Origin: Actinomycetota bacterium
GTDB lineage: Bacteria; Actinomycetota; Actinomycetes; Mycobacteriales; Pseudonocardiaceae
Direction: 5' to 3'
Assembly: GCA_021324675.1 (NCBI GenBank)
Contig: JAJPIR010000131.1
Span: 1 to 48,115, forward strand
Length of the DNA: 48,115 bases
Shown: one piece after another, positions 1-8,527 of the stretch
How the letters are laid out: the number at the start of each line of letters is the position of its first letter
How positions within the stretch are numbered: the first letter of the stretch is position 1
Program-made: the position numbers and the translations under genes
Notes under the pieces: generated by a model
Told to the model about the DNA's origin: nothing
Seen by the model: only the letters and a program-made list of their open reading frames with translations
Database searches by the model: none

Positions 1-875
1 CTAGCGGGCGGGCTTCTTTGAGTACTACTGGTAAGTCGTCACTGATCCGGTTTGCGGTGTACACGCCGCCAGCGTTGGAGAAGTGCAAGGAACCGGTGAC
101 TCGATAGTCGCCCGACATGCGCCCACCTCCGGAGACGCATCTGGCGCGTTCGCCCGGTCTTCCCCGCCGTATCGGCGCTTCCCGGCTTCCATCCAGCAAG
201 AATTGTCGAAATAGCTGCGGAATGGCCTAGCCGAAAGACCCCTTTGCCATCGCGCGAGTCTCAACGACTACTGAAAATTCCAACCCAGTGTTACCTAGTA
301 CGGGCGGCGCTGTCACTACTGAGATTTCCCGCGGGCTACGTACACGCGGACCGACGCCACCGCCGCCGGATACCTACCCATTGATGTTGTTCATTCCACC
401 CCCCACCCACCTACTACCTAAGTTCACTACGGCGGCGGTCCATCATTACTTAGATAGCGCGCTGGATGGGGCAGCGGCTAACTCATCGAGTCGACAACTC
501 TTCAGCTAGCATTTAGGGGAACCCAACGACGTGGCAGGCGAGTGGTGTACGTCGACCTGTGTCAAAGCGGACAATGCGCCTGCTTGTGCAGCTATCACCT
601 ATTCTGGGCGAGGACGACCACCTAGACGCCACGTCAGCGCTGCTGTGGGTTGCCAGACTGGCATCGCACCTCGGTGCCCCCCAAGAAGATCAACTGCGCT
701 GGCTTCGGGCCGAAGTCCGCTCAAATGCAGGGACACGGCGGCGCGTGTCCTCAAGAGCAGGCACCCTGTGGCCTGCCCGCAACGCCGGCCCAGGAGTCGC
801 AAGGAACCCAGGGTCAAGCCGTTCTGGAACTGAGAAAGATCCCTGGCACCTGGGTCTCTTCGTCGTAGGAGACCT
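1..875. other. non-coding or decayed segment, no gene recognised
   Basis: Both strands hold only short overlapping open frames with low-complexity or arginine/proline-rich translations. The frame at 559-879 has a short plausible helical stretch (LLVQLSPILGEDD) but then runs into frame-shadow-like sequence. I see no RNA gene or clear promoter here. It may be degraded DNA flanking the insertion-sequence remnant that follows. Confidence 0.5.
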
Positions 876-1110
876 GTGAGTGATCCACTGAATGATCCTG
901 CGGTGCGTCGCAAGCTGGCGGCAGTGCGCCACGTTGACGGGGTGACCGGCAACATGGCGATGACGTGTCGCTACTTCGGCATCAGCCGCCAGCACTACTA
1001 CACCTGGCTGCGCCGCTACCACGCCGAGGGCCTGGACGGGTTGCGGGATCGGTCGCGGCAGCCCAAGACCTGTCCGCACGCCACCGACACCGAAGTCGTC
1101 GGCTGCCAGG
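876..1110 (+). pseudogene. IS481-family transposase remnant, N-terminal HTH only
   Basis: The GTG at 876 sits a few bases after an AGGAG ribosome-binding site. The first ~76 residues carry the helix-turn-helix start typical of IS481-family transposases (TGNMAMTCRYFGISRQHYY, then WLRRYHAEGLDGLRDRS and a PHAT..EVVG segment). In an intact element this continues into a DDE integrase core of more than 200 residues. Here the similarity stops abruptly at about 1104-1110, exactly where a long inverted repeat begins, and the remaining open frame to 1340 looks like non-coding translation. It cannot encode a working transposase; a small DNA-binding peptide is formally possible. The family call is from remembered motifs. 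Confidence 0.75.
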
Positions 1111-1111
1111 C

Positions 1112-1159
1112 TGAGGGGTGGGGGCAAGGCTGGACCGCATACCTTGCCCCCACCCCTCA
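1112..1159. repeat. perfect 18-bp inverted repeat with 12-nt loop
   Basis: The left arm (1112-1129, TGAGGGGTGGGGGCAAGG) and right arm (1142-1159) are exact reverse complements around a 12-base loop. The structure begins where homology to the IS481 transposase ends. It could be a strong hairpin terminator without a clear T-tract, a small palindromic mobile element, or a rearrangement scar. Confidence 0.8.
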
Positions 1160-1506
1160 CGCCGCAAGGAGATCACCACCAAATCACACCGTACGACTAA
1201 ACCAACGGCCAAGATCGACGCCCGGACCATCACCGGACATCGATCGTCAGGACGGTGATGACCTCCGGGCGATGGGCATCGTGTCACCCTCGGTGCTGGT
1301 GTTAACGCTCGCAGCGGTCATTGAGCTACCTGCCCGGTGAGGCGACGACACATCACGACGGTGGCTCCAACAAGATCGCAATCGATCCCCAGATCGCCAC
1401 CCGGCCTTCTACGGCAGCAGCGTCCTGCGTGCCGTGTGATCCCTCAACTGGCACCAGCGGCGGGGCCGCCTATGACGTAGACAAGATCCGGTGCATTCCT
1501 GCCTGT
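1160..1506. other. non-coding stretch after the transposase remnant
   Basis: I see no recognisable gene. Open frames are short and lack domain-like sequence. The segment probably contains further degraded insertion-sequence DNA and the 3' flank of the cold-shock gene. Confidence 0.4.
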
Positions 1507-1710
1507 CTACAGAGCGCGGACGTCACCAGCCTGCGGCCCGCGTTGGCCCTGGGTGATTTCGAACTCCACTCGCTGGTTTTCCTCGAGATTGCGGTAACCC
1601 GATCCCACGATCGACGAGAAGTGCACAAACAGGTCCGGACCGCCCCCGTCAGGAGTGATGAACCCAAAACCCTTCTCACCGTTGAACCACTTCACCGTGC
1701 CCTGTGTCAC
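1507..1710 (-). CDS. cspA: cold-shock protein, CspA family
   Basis: The product is a 67-residue single cold-shock domain, a small OB-fold RNA/DNA chaperone. It starts [18 protein letters not shown] (RNP1 region) and continues with a DLFVHFSSI segment (RNP2), both diagnostic for the family. Length and C-terminal half ([22 protein letters not shown]) match mycobacterial CspA. I chose the GTG at 1710 because a GAGGAGG ribosome-binding site lies at the correct distance upstream (plus-strand 1719-1725) and homologues begin at this residue. An ATG at 1737 would add nine residues upstream of that site. The gene stands alone between non-coding stretches. Typical members act in the cytoplasm to melt mRNA secondary structure. 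Confidence 0.93.
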   Translation of the reverse strand: MTQGTVKWFNGEKGFGFITPDGGGPDLFVHFSSIVGSGYRNLEENQRVEFEITQGQRGPQAGDVRAL

Positions 1711-1737
1711 CCTGTGTGCCTCCTCATCATGACGCAT

Positions 1738-2123
1738 CGCGCTGTCGTCCCACGGCTCAGCGGGACCGCGTGCGCGGACTCATACCCTAGCGACAGAGAC
1801 ACCAGCGTCATTCACAGCATCCGCCGTGGTGAATGAACCCGACATTGCCATCACAAGGATGCACAAGATCACGACAAAGACGTGCCCCTGCCTGCGCCTT
1901 CTCCGGAGGGACGCCAAGGGTCACTCACCACCATCTCGGTCCGAGAATCAGCGGGTTCGGGGTGGCCGGCTCCCTCGACCGACGATCATCCACGCCGCGT
2001 CGCCGGGGTCGCGAGCGATGCCGGTATTCGGTGAACTGTCATCCCAACTCCTGAAAATCGGAAGGCCGGCCGTTCGACCGCGCCCCTGGCCACTGTCGAC
2101 GAGCAAGGCACAGCGTTGGGCGC
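1738..2123. other. intergenic region, nothing recognised
   Basis: About 390 bp upstream of cspA and downstream of the HAD-GT20 gene. It should contain the cspA promoter and its usual long 5' leader, but I cannot place either with confidence. Open frames on the plus strand look non-coding. Confidence 0.4.
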
Positions 2124-4241
2124 TTATGCGTCTCGGATTGCGGCGATGATTTCTGATGCCCAGGCCGACGGTGGATAGTGTCCTATTAATTGGGCAAGGC
2201 GTTGAAGACGTGCTCGCCGCTCTTGAATGGGCAGCGTTAAAGCCAGCACCAGTTTATCAATAAGGTCCTTACGTGAGCGGGGGTCGGTGAGCAGCGCCGC
2301 TGCGCCGAGCTGTTCGGCGGCGCCGGTGTGGCAGGAGAGCACAAGGACGCCGGATCCGTTCACGGCTGCTTGCGTGACAACGAACTCCTTGGCGGTCAGA
2401 TTCATACCATCTTGGAACGAGGTAACCCAGAAAACGTCTGCTGCGAGATAGCTGTCGATCACGTCAGTGAACGGCAAGGTGCGGGGCAGGTATTCAATGG
2501 GTTGCCAGTGACCGACACTCCAGGCCTGGTTGACCTGAGTGATGCGCCATTCGAGTGCCTGTTTGGTCGCCTCGTAGGCGGTAATGCCGGGCTCGGGTGG
2601 GGCACAGACGAGGCGAAACCTCAGCTGTCCCCGCAGTTGCGGGTAGCGGGAGAGCAACGTGGCAATGGCCTCGATCTTCTCCAGCGGGGCTTTGACGTAG
2701 TCAAGTCGTTCGATGGACACGACAAATGGACCGGTCACCGGTCGTCTGTGACCAGCGCGGATGCGGGCTAGCGCTTCGATGGCCTTGCGGTCGATACCGA
2801 GGGGATGGATACCGATGCGCGGTGGCCGTGGCGCGTCGGCCACAACGTGCCGGAACCGGTCAGCGAAGGTTGACGTGTGAAATCCGGCCCAGTCCAGACA
2901 GCGCAGTGAGGTGCATATTTCCGGGGCGGTGGGCAAGGCGGTAAAGACTTCCGGTGATGGAAACGGCGTGTGATGAAACAGGCCTACCTTCAAGTCTGGG
3001 CGTACAGCACGCAACAGGCCGGGTACCAGCCAGATGTTGTAGTCATGCAGCCATACGGTCGCTTCGGGTCCTGCCGTGTTGGCGATGTGGTGGGCGAACT
3101 GCTCGTTGACCGTGCGGTAGTGCGCCCACGCAGCCGGGTCGAAACGCATTCGCTCCGGTTGAGACATGAGCACGGGCCATAGAACCTCTTTGCAGGCACG
3201 ATGAAAATACCCACTCCACTGCTCAGGAGTGAGCGGAACAAACGACAGGGGCATTCCCGTATCGTGTCCGTTGAGGTAAGTGAGATGTTCTTCAGTTTCA
3301 ACAATCTGCCCGGCGACCCAAACCCCTTGAAGTTGCCTAGTGAAAAGATGCTTGAGGGTCGGCAGGATACCGTTAGGGCTCGTCGGTTGCTGCCAGCCAC
3401 CATCAGGAGTCCAGCTGACTGGCGGGCGGTGATAAGCGATCACCAGCGGGTAGCGGGGACGCACCCAACCCAATTTTTGTAATGCCCGCAGCACGCCGCC
3501 GGCACCCGGCTGCGCGGACCGATACACCGTGTCCCGGGCTGGTACCGCGGAGAGCAACGCAGGCTCGGCGTTGCCGACGATCACCCCATGCGTGCCAAGC
3601 AAGAACAGCGACAGGTCATTAAGGCTGTCCCCGGCAACCAGGGTGGCATCCATCGACCAGCCCTGCTGGTGAGCCAAAGCCCACAGCGCGGTGCCTTTGG
3701 AGGCGCCGGGCGGCAGCACGTCGAAGTATCGGTTCGCCGAGTAGATCCATCGGCAGCCCAGCGCTGCCACAGCATCGGTGATCCCTGTGGTGAGCTGATC
3801 AGGATGCAGATAAAACGAGCAGCGGCCATCCTGAGCGACATCGTCTTGGTATTTCAGCGCAGGGAAGCGGCCTAACGCGGCGCGCACCCGCTCAGCGCCG
3901 GGCCAACCATCGCGCAGCTGCGTTTGCAGCGGCTCAACTGGGCACAGATCGACACCGTCAACGACCGTGGCCCCGATGTCGGCGATGATCCACCGGGGCC
4001 TAGGCAGCAGCCGATCGCGCAGCGCCTCGCGGACCGCGGACAGCCCACGACCTGTCGCGAAGACCACGGTCACCTCGGGATGGCCGGCCACCGCGGCGCG
4101 AAGCCGCCAGCGATCCGTGGCATTTCCGCCCAACAAGGTGCCATCAAGGTCAGCGGCCAGCACCCGCACGCAAGCGGTATTGCCGGCGAATGGAAGCGTC
4201 CTTCGAGACGGCGCCGTAGTTTCTGTCATCGATTCTGACAT
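2124..4241 (-). CDS. ggpPS: HAD phosphatase-GT20 synthase fusion, probable glucosylglycerol-phosphate synthase/phosphatase
   Basis: The product is a 705-residue two-domain enzyme. Residues ~25-255 form a HAD phosphatase with DLDGT (D31/D33), FATGRG, SKGTAL (K182) and GDSLNDL (D205). Residues ~265-705 form a GT20 glycosyltransferase with HDYN at 399-402, FHHTPFPS near 422-429, GFHTSTF, ERLDYVK (511-517) and DGMNL. The YHRPP start of GT20, the SPNGILPTLK segment and HHTPFP in place of the HIPFP of trehalose-phosphate synthases resemble GgpS, which joins ADP-glucose and glycerol 3-phosphate. Fused phosphatase-synthase GgpPS proteins are known from Azotobacter and Pseudomonas. The product would be the osmolyte glucosylglycerol. 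An OtsA/OtsB-like role is the main alternative. I use ATG 4241 because the first ~103 residues of the longer frame look non-coding. A PfkB kinase gene lies 121 bp upstream on the same strand. Confidence 0.78.
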   Translation of the reverse strand: MSESMTETTAPSRRTLPFAGNTACVRVLAADLDGTLLGGNATDRWRLRAAVAGHPEVTVVFATGRGLSAVREALRDRLLPRPRWIIADIGATVVDGVDLCPVEPLQTQLRDGWPGAERVRAALGRFPALKYQDDVAQDGRCSFYLHPDQLTTGITDAVAALGCRWIYSANRYFDVLPPGASKGTALWALAHQQGWSMDATLVAGDSLNDLSLFLLGTHGVIVGNAEPALLSAVPARDTVYRSAQPGAGGVLRALQKLGWVRPRYPLVIAYHRPPVSWTPDGGWQQPTSPNGILPTLKHLFTRQLQGVWVAGQIVETEEHLTYLNGHDTGMPLSFVPLTPEQWSGYFHRACKEVLWPVLMSQPERMRFDPAAWAHYRTVNEQFAHHIANTAGPEATVWLHDYNIWLVPGLLRAVRPDLKVGLFHHTPFPSPEVFTALPTAPEICTSLRCLDWAGFHTSTFADRFRHVVADAPRPPRIGIHPLGIDRKAIEALARIRAGHRRPVTGPFVVSIERLDYVKAPLEKIEAIATLLSRYPQLRGQLRFRLVCAPPEPGITAYEATKQALEWRITQVNQAWSVGHWQPIEYLPRTLPFTDVIDSYLAADVFWVTSFQDGMNLTAKEFVVTQAAVNGSGVLVLSCHTGAAEQLGAAALLTDPRSRKDLIDKLVLALTLPIQERRARLQRLAQLIGHYPPSAWASEIIAAIRDA

Positions 4242-4362
4242 GCTTTCACCCTGACTCCCCAAGATCAGCGCAAAAGTCCAACAAGACGGTGAATTTCGAT
4301 CCCGAACGGGGTCGAGCACACAATCGCGAATGATGCGTGAGAAACTGCAGGCCGATCGGCAT

Positions 4363-5301
4363 TTAGTCCAGCTCCGCAACCTGTATCGGAATACGGGACA
4401 TCCACCGTTGCAGTTCCACCAGGTTAGGCGCAGCGCTGCAACCCAGGTCAGTGACGGCAGCGGCGCCGCACGCCACCGCAGTAGCAAGACAGCCGGGAAA
4501 ATCATGCCCGGTGAGTTGGGCATGGATAAAGCCAGCGTTGAAGCAGTCACCAGCGCCAGTAGTATCGAGCGCCATCACCGGGATACCTGCAATATCATAG
4601 CGTTGCCCGCGCTGAACAGCAGTGGCGCCGGCACTACCACGTTTAATGATGACGGTATCAACAAGGTCAGCCAGTGCATCCAAGGCGCCGTCGACTGTGG
4701 TGGTACCGGTCAGCCGCAGCGCTTCGTCAGCGTTCGGGGCAAAAAAATCGACGTGCCTAAGGGTATCTCGCAACAAGGGGGTCTCCAGGGTGCCAGGAAT
4801 ATCCTGGCAGTCCATGAACACCTGCGTCCCAAGCTCATGAGCCAAGCACAAGGCAGCCTGGATGTCCCGGCCGTACTGCAGCGCGGGTAACAACAACATC
4901 CGCGGCCGGTGTCGGGACAAAAGAGTTGCCAGCGACGGCGGGCTGATCTTGTCTTGATACGTGGTCATGGCCCGATCGCTCGGATAAGACAACACCACAG
5001 TGATGCTGCGCAACGGACTATGGTGGTGACGAAAACCAATCTCGCTGAGGCCCTCCGCGCGCGCAACAGACAAAACATGCTGACTGAATAGGTCATTACC
5101 AAAATCGGTTGACCATACGACATCGTGCCCCAGACGGTGCAGCGCCATCGCCAAGGTAAAAGCACCGCCGGGTGACAAGCGAAATTCTTCCGCAAAAACC
5201 TCTGCGCCGGGTAAACTTGGTCGAGACAAACCCCGAAAAATCATATCCGCAAACCAGGGTCCGGCCACTAAGACCACCTGATCCGCTGCCGAAACGCTCA
5301 C
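4363..5301 (-). CDS. PfkB-family carbohydrate kinase
   Basis: A 312-residue ribokinase-fold kinase. It shows the glycine-rich sugar-binding signature SPGGAFTLAMALHRLG (residues ~43-58), an NADE (N190-E193) Mg/phosphate motif, and the C-terminal signature DTTGAGDCFNAGF starting at D246, with D252 as the expected catalytic base. Such enzymes phosphorylate sugars or nucleosides with ATP in the cytoplasm; the substrate cannot be read from the sequence. It is followed 121 bp downstream, same strand, by the GT20-HAD fusion. This suggests a shared transcript and a role in supplying or recycling a sugar or polyol of that pathway (inference). The GTG start has only a weak ribosome-binding site. Confidence 0.85.
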   Translation of the reverse strand: MSVSAADQVVLVAGPWFADMIFRGLSRPSLPGAEVFAEEFRLSPGGAFTLAMALHRLGHDVVWSTDFGNDLFSQHVLSVARAEGLSEIGFRHHHSPLRSITVVLSYPSDRAMTTYQDKISPPSLATLLSRHRPRMLLLPALQYGRDIQAALCLAHELGTQVFMDCQDIPGTLETPLLRDTLRHVDFFAPNADEALRLTGTTTVDGALDALADLVDTVIIKRGSAGATAVQRGQRYDIAGIPVMALDTTGAGDCFNAGFIHAQLTGHDFPGCLATAVACGAAAVTDLGCSAAPNLVELQRWMSRIPIQVAELD

Positions 5302-5881
5302 GGTTGACTGCGGCGTCCGACCTCAACCTGGCCGGGTCCGACAGCTCCAAAACCCTCGACCGCGCCAAACCGACGTGGCATCTCGCGGGTCACCTTCACG
5401 CCGTTGCCCTTCCCACCAGTGCAGATATACCCCATCGACTCGCGTTGCCGTAACCCCACAGTGGCCAACCGTCCGCCGCGCGTTCACCTGATCATCACCT
5501 TCATCACAACATGACATCGGTACGGGGACCGATAACCCCAGCCGGGCGTTTACCACAGCTGGGTCACAGCCACACCGAGACTGTGACCCAGTGCAACAAC
5601 TGGCACCGACAGCGACGCCCAAACTCGCCCCGCCGGCGGGCACATATCTGGGATCGCCAGCCACGACAGCTGCGATAGTCGGCTAGGCATAAGCGCGGTG
5701 GCAACATCCCGGGGAAAAGCAGGCCACACGTGCGTGGGTTCTGTAAGGGCTGCTCAGGTTGCCGTGTGGTCGGGCTGCGCCAGACCGGCAGGCCGCCGCT
5801 CACTACCCGGACCACCAAGACCATCAGTGATCACAGTGCGGTTCACTTCGATCACCGCGGCGGATTATCGGAGCAGATCAC
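5302..5881. other. 580-bp gap without a recognisable gene
   Basis: It lies upstream of the PfkB kinase and downstream of the DUF5313 gene. Open frames on both strands are short and compositionally unlike their coding neighbours. It probably contains the promoter of the kinase-synthase pair; no clear operator was seen. Confidence 0.4.
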
Positions 5882-6271
5882 TCAGTTCTCGGGGAATCGA
5901 TAGACAGCGTTGTAGTGCTGCTCTTCAGCGGCCCGCTTGCTCCGCCGCATGCGTACTTCGGACCCGATGCCCGCCGGATAGCCGTGCTTGACAAGCCGAT
6001 GCGCGCTGGTCTCCTCGATGTAGGCCACCGAGTAGATCAGTGCCATGATGATGCCACCGGCGATGCCGACATAGGTGATCCACGAGGGACCCAGAAAAAC
6101 CAGCAACAAGATCGCTACCGGGGCCACCTGCACCAGGCTGCGGGCCACATGCCGCAGTGCCCAGGTTCGGCAGGTCACGTCGTGCATCACCCACTCCCGG
6201 TACCGATCAGGAAGCTTGCCTCCGAAGGCATACCAGATCCACCACGGCGGGCCGGGTCGTCGCCTGCGCAC
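5882..6271 (-). CDS. DUF5313-like small membrane protein
   Basis: A 129-residue protein with a proline/tryptophan-rich N-terminus (PGPPWWIWYAFGGKLPDRY), a REWVMHDVTCRTW motif and two adjacent hydrophobic helices (VAPVAILLLVFLG and ITYVGIAGGIIMALIYSVAY), followed by a basic cytoplasmic tail. This order matches a mycobacterial/actinobacterial family I recall as DUF5313, whose function is unknown. Translation starts at GTG 6271; the ribosome-binding site is poor, so the exact start is uncertain. It has no obvious operon partner. Confidence 0.75.
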   Translation of the reverse strand: MRRRRPGPPWWIWYAFGGKLPDRYREWVMHDVTCRTWALRHVARSLVQVAPVAILLLVFLGPSWITYVGIAGGIIMALIYSVAYIEETSAHRLVKHGYPAGIGSEVRMRRSKRAAEEQHYNAVYRFPEN

Positions 6272-6686
6272 GCATCCAGCATACGCAGCCCGCCATCGGG
6301 CACCAGGTCCAAGAAAATCGTCTGGGATCGGGAATTAGGCACCGAAAGGTGCACGATCTGGCCTCATCGGAGGACTCAAGACCATCCCATAGGTCACCCT
6401 GGACGCCAGGGACGGGCGCTTCCCGCTGCGGACCTCTTGGGGAACGCACGTGCTGCACGAAGGCGAACAACCCGCATGTCGCGCCGGCCCGGATCATCTG
6501 CACCGCACTGGTGCGTGACCCACTACGGTAGAGCTTAAGAACCGTCCAGGTTCGAAATGCGCGGCGAAGCCTACAGTGACCCGTCGAATATCAGGCCGAT
6601 GCATGATGCCGTCGAGCAGCGCACCGGCTTGGACCGCTGCGCACCGCATCGATCAACGCGTCACACGCCAGTTGCGTTACGGCACA
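6272..6686. other. 415-bp gap without a recognisable gene
   Basis: Only short unconvincing open frames are present. A GGTTCGAAA string near 6549-6558 resembles a tRNA T-loop, but no T-stem or acceptor stem forms around it. I see nothing else in this stretch. Confidence 0.4.
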
Positions 6687-7877
6687 TTAATGCGCCCGGG
6701 CATTATTTTGGCTTGCCGGCAGCGTGGCATGCATGAGCGAAACATTGTATCGGTCGTATTGAGTCATCGTGAAATAAATGTCGGACCCGTGTGAGTACGG
6801 ATCGATGAAACCGCCGTAGAGAGTCGGGTACTGCTCGGAGCTGGCGACTGGCATGGGGTTGCTCCACGGTCCGGTTGGCTGCTGAGCAAGCCGGACGACG
6901 ATTGCACCCCGTGGCTGATCAAAGTACATCATTTCCCAACTGTGCAGCGTCTGGTCGTAGCGCACCGATAGTTCGCCAACAGGTCCAGCGATGATCGGAG
7001 CCGCGATCGCGCTAGCACCTCGCTGCCACGCTGTCCCGGTCCAGTATTCATAGGCGGACAGGTCGAGCAGTCGCTGCTCCGGCACCCTGGCGGCATACGC
7101 GGCGCCGGAACGGCCATTCGGGGTGCCAAACGCGTAGATGAAGCCGTCTCGCCGAGCGAAAGCAATCATCTGGAACTTGTCGTCGAATTCTGGGGTATTA
7201 GGCCGGCCAGCACCGGGGACATTCACCCAGGTCTGCCCGTTATCGTCGGAGTATGCGATGCCACTGTAGTTCGTGGTCCACTGCCCAGGTTGGCCGAAAT
7301 GGCGCACCGACATGTAGGCCAGATAGTTGCGCCCTCCAACGTTGACGCCTCCGGTGGGGATCTTGGTGATCTCTACGTTGTCCTGTTTAAGCGATGGCAG
7401 TAACTCTTTGGCGTGGCCCGGCCGGTCGGTGACGAAGTCGGTGAAGGGCATGCCATCGGCAGGATTGTGATCGCTGCTCCGGGCCAAGGTGTTGGAACGC
7501 CAATCACTCGCGGCTGGATCACTGACCTCACTGCCGGGACCTGCCCACCCCGAGCCGAAGGTGTCCCCGAAAGCAGCCAGAACCTGGCCGCGCTCATCAG
7601 TCCACATGATGCCTAGATCGGTGCCCTTCACCTGGTAACGCGCCTCTGTAGCGTTGAGCGACTCGGCGCCGGTGAGCACGGCAACTCGACGCGCCTGCCC
7701 TGGTTGGGCGGCGTGGGCGGCCCCTGGCGCTGCCATCGCCACCGTCACCGCGCTGAACAGGGCTGCTACTGCGACCCCAGCGCGAACCCGATGACCGGCA
7801 CGGACGTGCGCTGACGATACGTCACAGCAGGTTAGGCTTCGCCACCCGGATGGGAAGCACCGCGCAGTTCGTGGCAC
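6687..7877 (-). CDS. secreted DUF4185-domain protein (GH183-type, putative D-arabinan hydrolase)
   Basis: A 396-residue protein with a signal peptide: a basic start, a hydrophobic core (VAVAALFSAVTVAMAAPGAA) and a probable cleavage after AHA near residue 57. The mature part reads as a beta-propeller-like DUF4185 domain with TDLGIMWTDERGQVLAAFGDTFG, YSGIAYSDDNGQTW and repeated YAFGTPNGR/MYFD blade-like segments. From memory, the family includes Rv3707c of M. tuberculosis and has been described as endo-D-arabinanases (GH183), which would make this an enzyme remodelling cell-wall arabinan outside the membrane. The GTG start lacks a visible ribosome-binding site, and the cysteine-rich first ~18 residues are odd, so the true start may be further in. 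Confidence 0.8.
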   Translation of the reverse strand: MPRTARCFPSGWRSLTCCDVSSAHVRAGHRVRAGVAVAALFSAVTVAMAAPGAAHAAQPGQARRVAVLTGAESLNATEARYQVKGTDLGIMWTDERGQVLAAFGDTFGSGWAGPGSEVSDPAASDWRSNTLARSSDHNPADGMPFTDFVTDRPGHAKELLPSLKQDNVEITKIPTGGVNVGGRNYLAYMSVRHFGQPGQWTTNYSGIAYSDDNGQTWVNVPGAGRPNTPEFDDKFQMIAFARRDGFIYAFGTPNGRSGAAYAARVPEQRLLDLSAYEYWTGTAWQRGASAIAAPIIAGPVGELSVRYDQTLHSWEMMYFDQPRGAIVVRLAQQPTGPWSNPMPVASSEQYPTLYGGFIDPYSHGSDIYFTMTQYDRYNVSLMHATLPASQNNARAH

Positions 7878-8019
7878 TTGTGAGTTAACGCCGGCAATAA
7901 GCGGCGGTCACGGCGATCGCGCTGGTCTTCCTGGGTGAACCGTGGTGGCGACCGGCGGTCGCCGCCCGCCAGCGGGTGACGCCAAACGCTGAGATCGATA
8001 CAGCGACACTGACGATGCG

Positions 8020-8259
8020 TTACCGTTCCGAAGTTACGCCGTCGATCATGGGATCACTGTCATGCGAGCGGGGTTTGGGCAGTGGGTCGGCCGCGGTGCG
8101 AGCCAGGGTGGCGGCACCCTCTCGAATGGCCTCCGCCAGCGCGAGCGTAGCCCACACTTGGGCTCTGGCGATCATGCTGGCTTCGTCTTCGGCCCCTATT
8201 GGCGTAGAGAGGCTCTCGACGGCGTGCTTGCGGTAGTCCCGGTACGGCTGGTTGCTCAT
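8020..8259 (-). CDS. small conserved-looking hypothetical protein
   Basis: I do not recognise this 79-residue protein. It starts at ATG 8259 after a GAGGGGCGG ribosome-binding-like stretch. It has a tyrosine-rich head (MSNQPYRDYRKHAVESL), a helix rich in alanine and glutamate (ARAQVWATLALAEAIREGA) and a polar tail. Composition and third-position GC resemble real coding sequence. It is divergent from the OtsB-trehalase gene across ~270 bp, which probably holds both promoters. Confidence 0.6.
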   Translation of the reverse strand: MSNQPYRDYRKHAVESLSTPIGAEDEASMIARAQVWATLALAEAIREGAATLARTAADPLPKPRSHDSDPMIDGVTSER

Positions 8260-8527
8260 GCGCCGCCCCTCGTGAGTGCGCCGTTGCTAGGACTATCGCC
8301 GCGGGTAGGTTAACCGTTACCGACAGTAATCCGGTCGGCTGGCGGCGGAACTGGTCGTCGTGCATTGTCAATTCCCCGGGTGTGACCTTGGGCCATGATG
8401 CTGATCGGTGCAAGGTGGCCGCCGCGATTGCTGCGGCGGATACCCCGGTTGATGGTCCTGGTCGGGAGCTGGCGTGATCGGGGCGCCCGCAGGCGGTAGA
8501 CGGTGGAAACGTTGGTGACACACCGGC

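Noticed and set aside
4242-4550. N-terminal extension of the HAD-GT20 gene
   Set aside because: The ~103 extra residues are Cys/Trp/Arg-rich, without homology, and the HAD domain starts normally from ATG 4241.
5096-5368. 90-codon minus-strand frame across the PfkB start
   Set aside because: It is an alternate frame of the kinase gene with low-complexity residues and no homology.
6541-6620. tRNA-like GGTTCGAAA string
   Set aside because: No T-stem, anticodon arm or acceptor stem can be formed around it.
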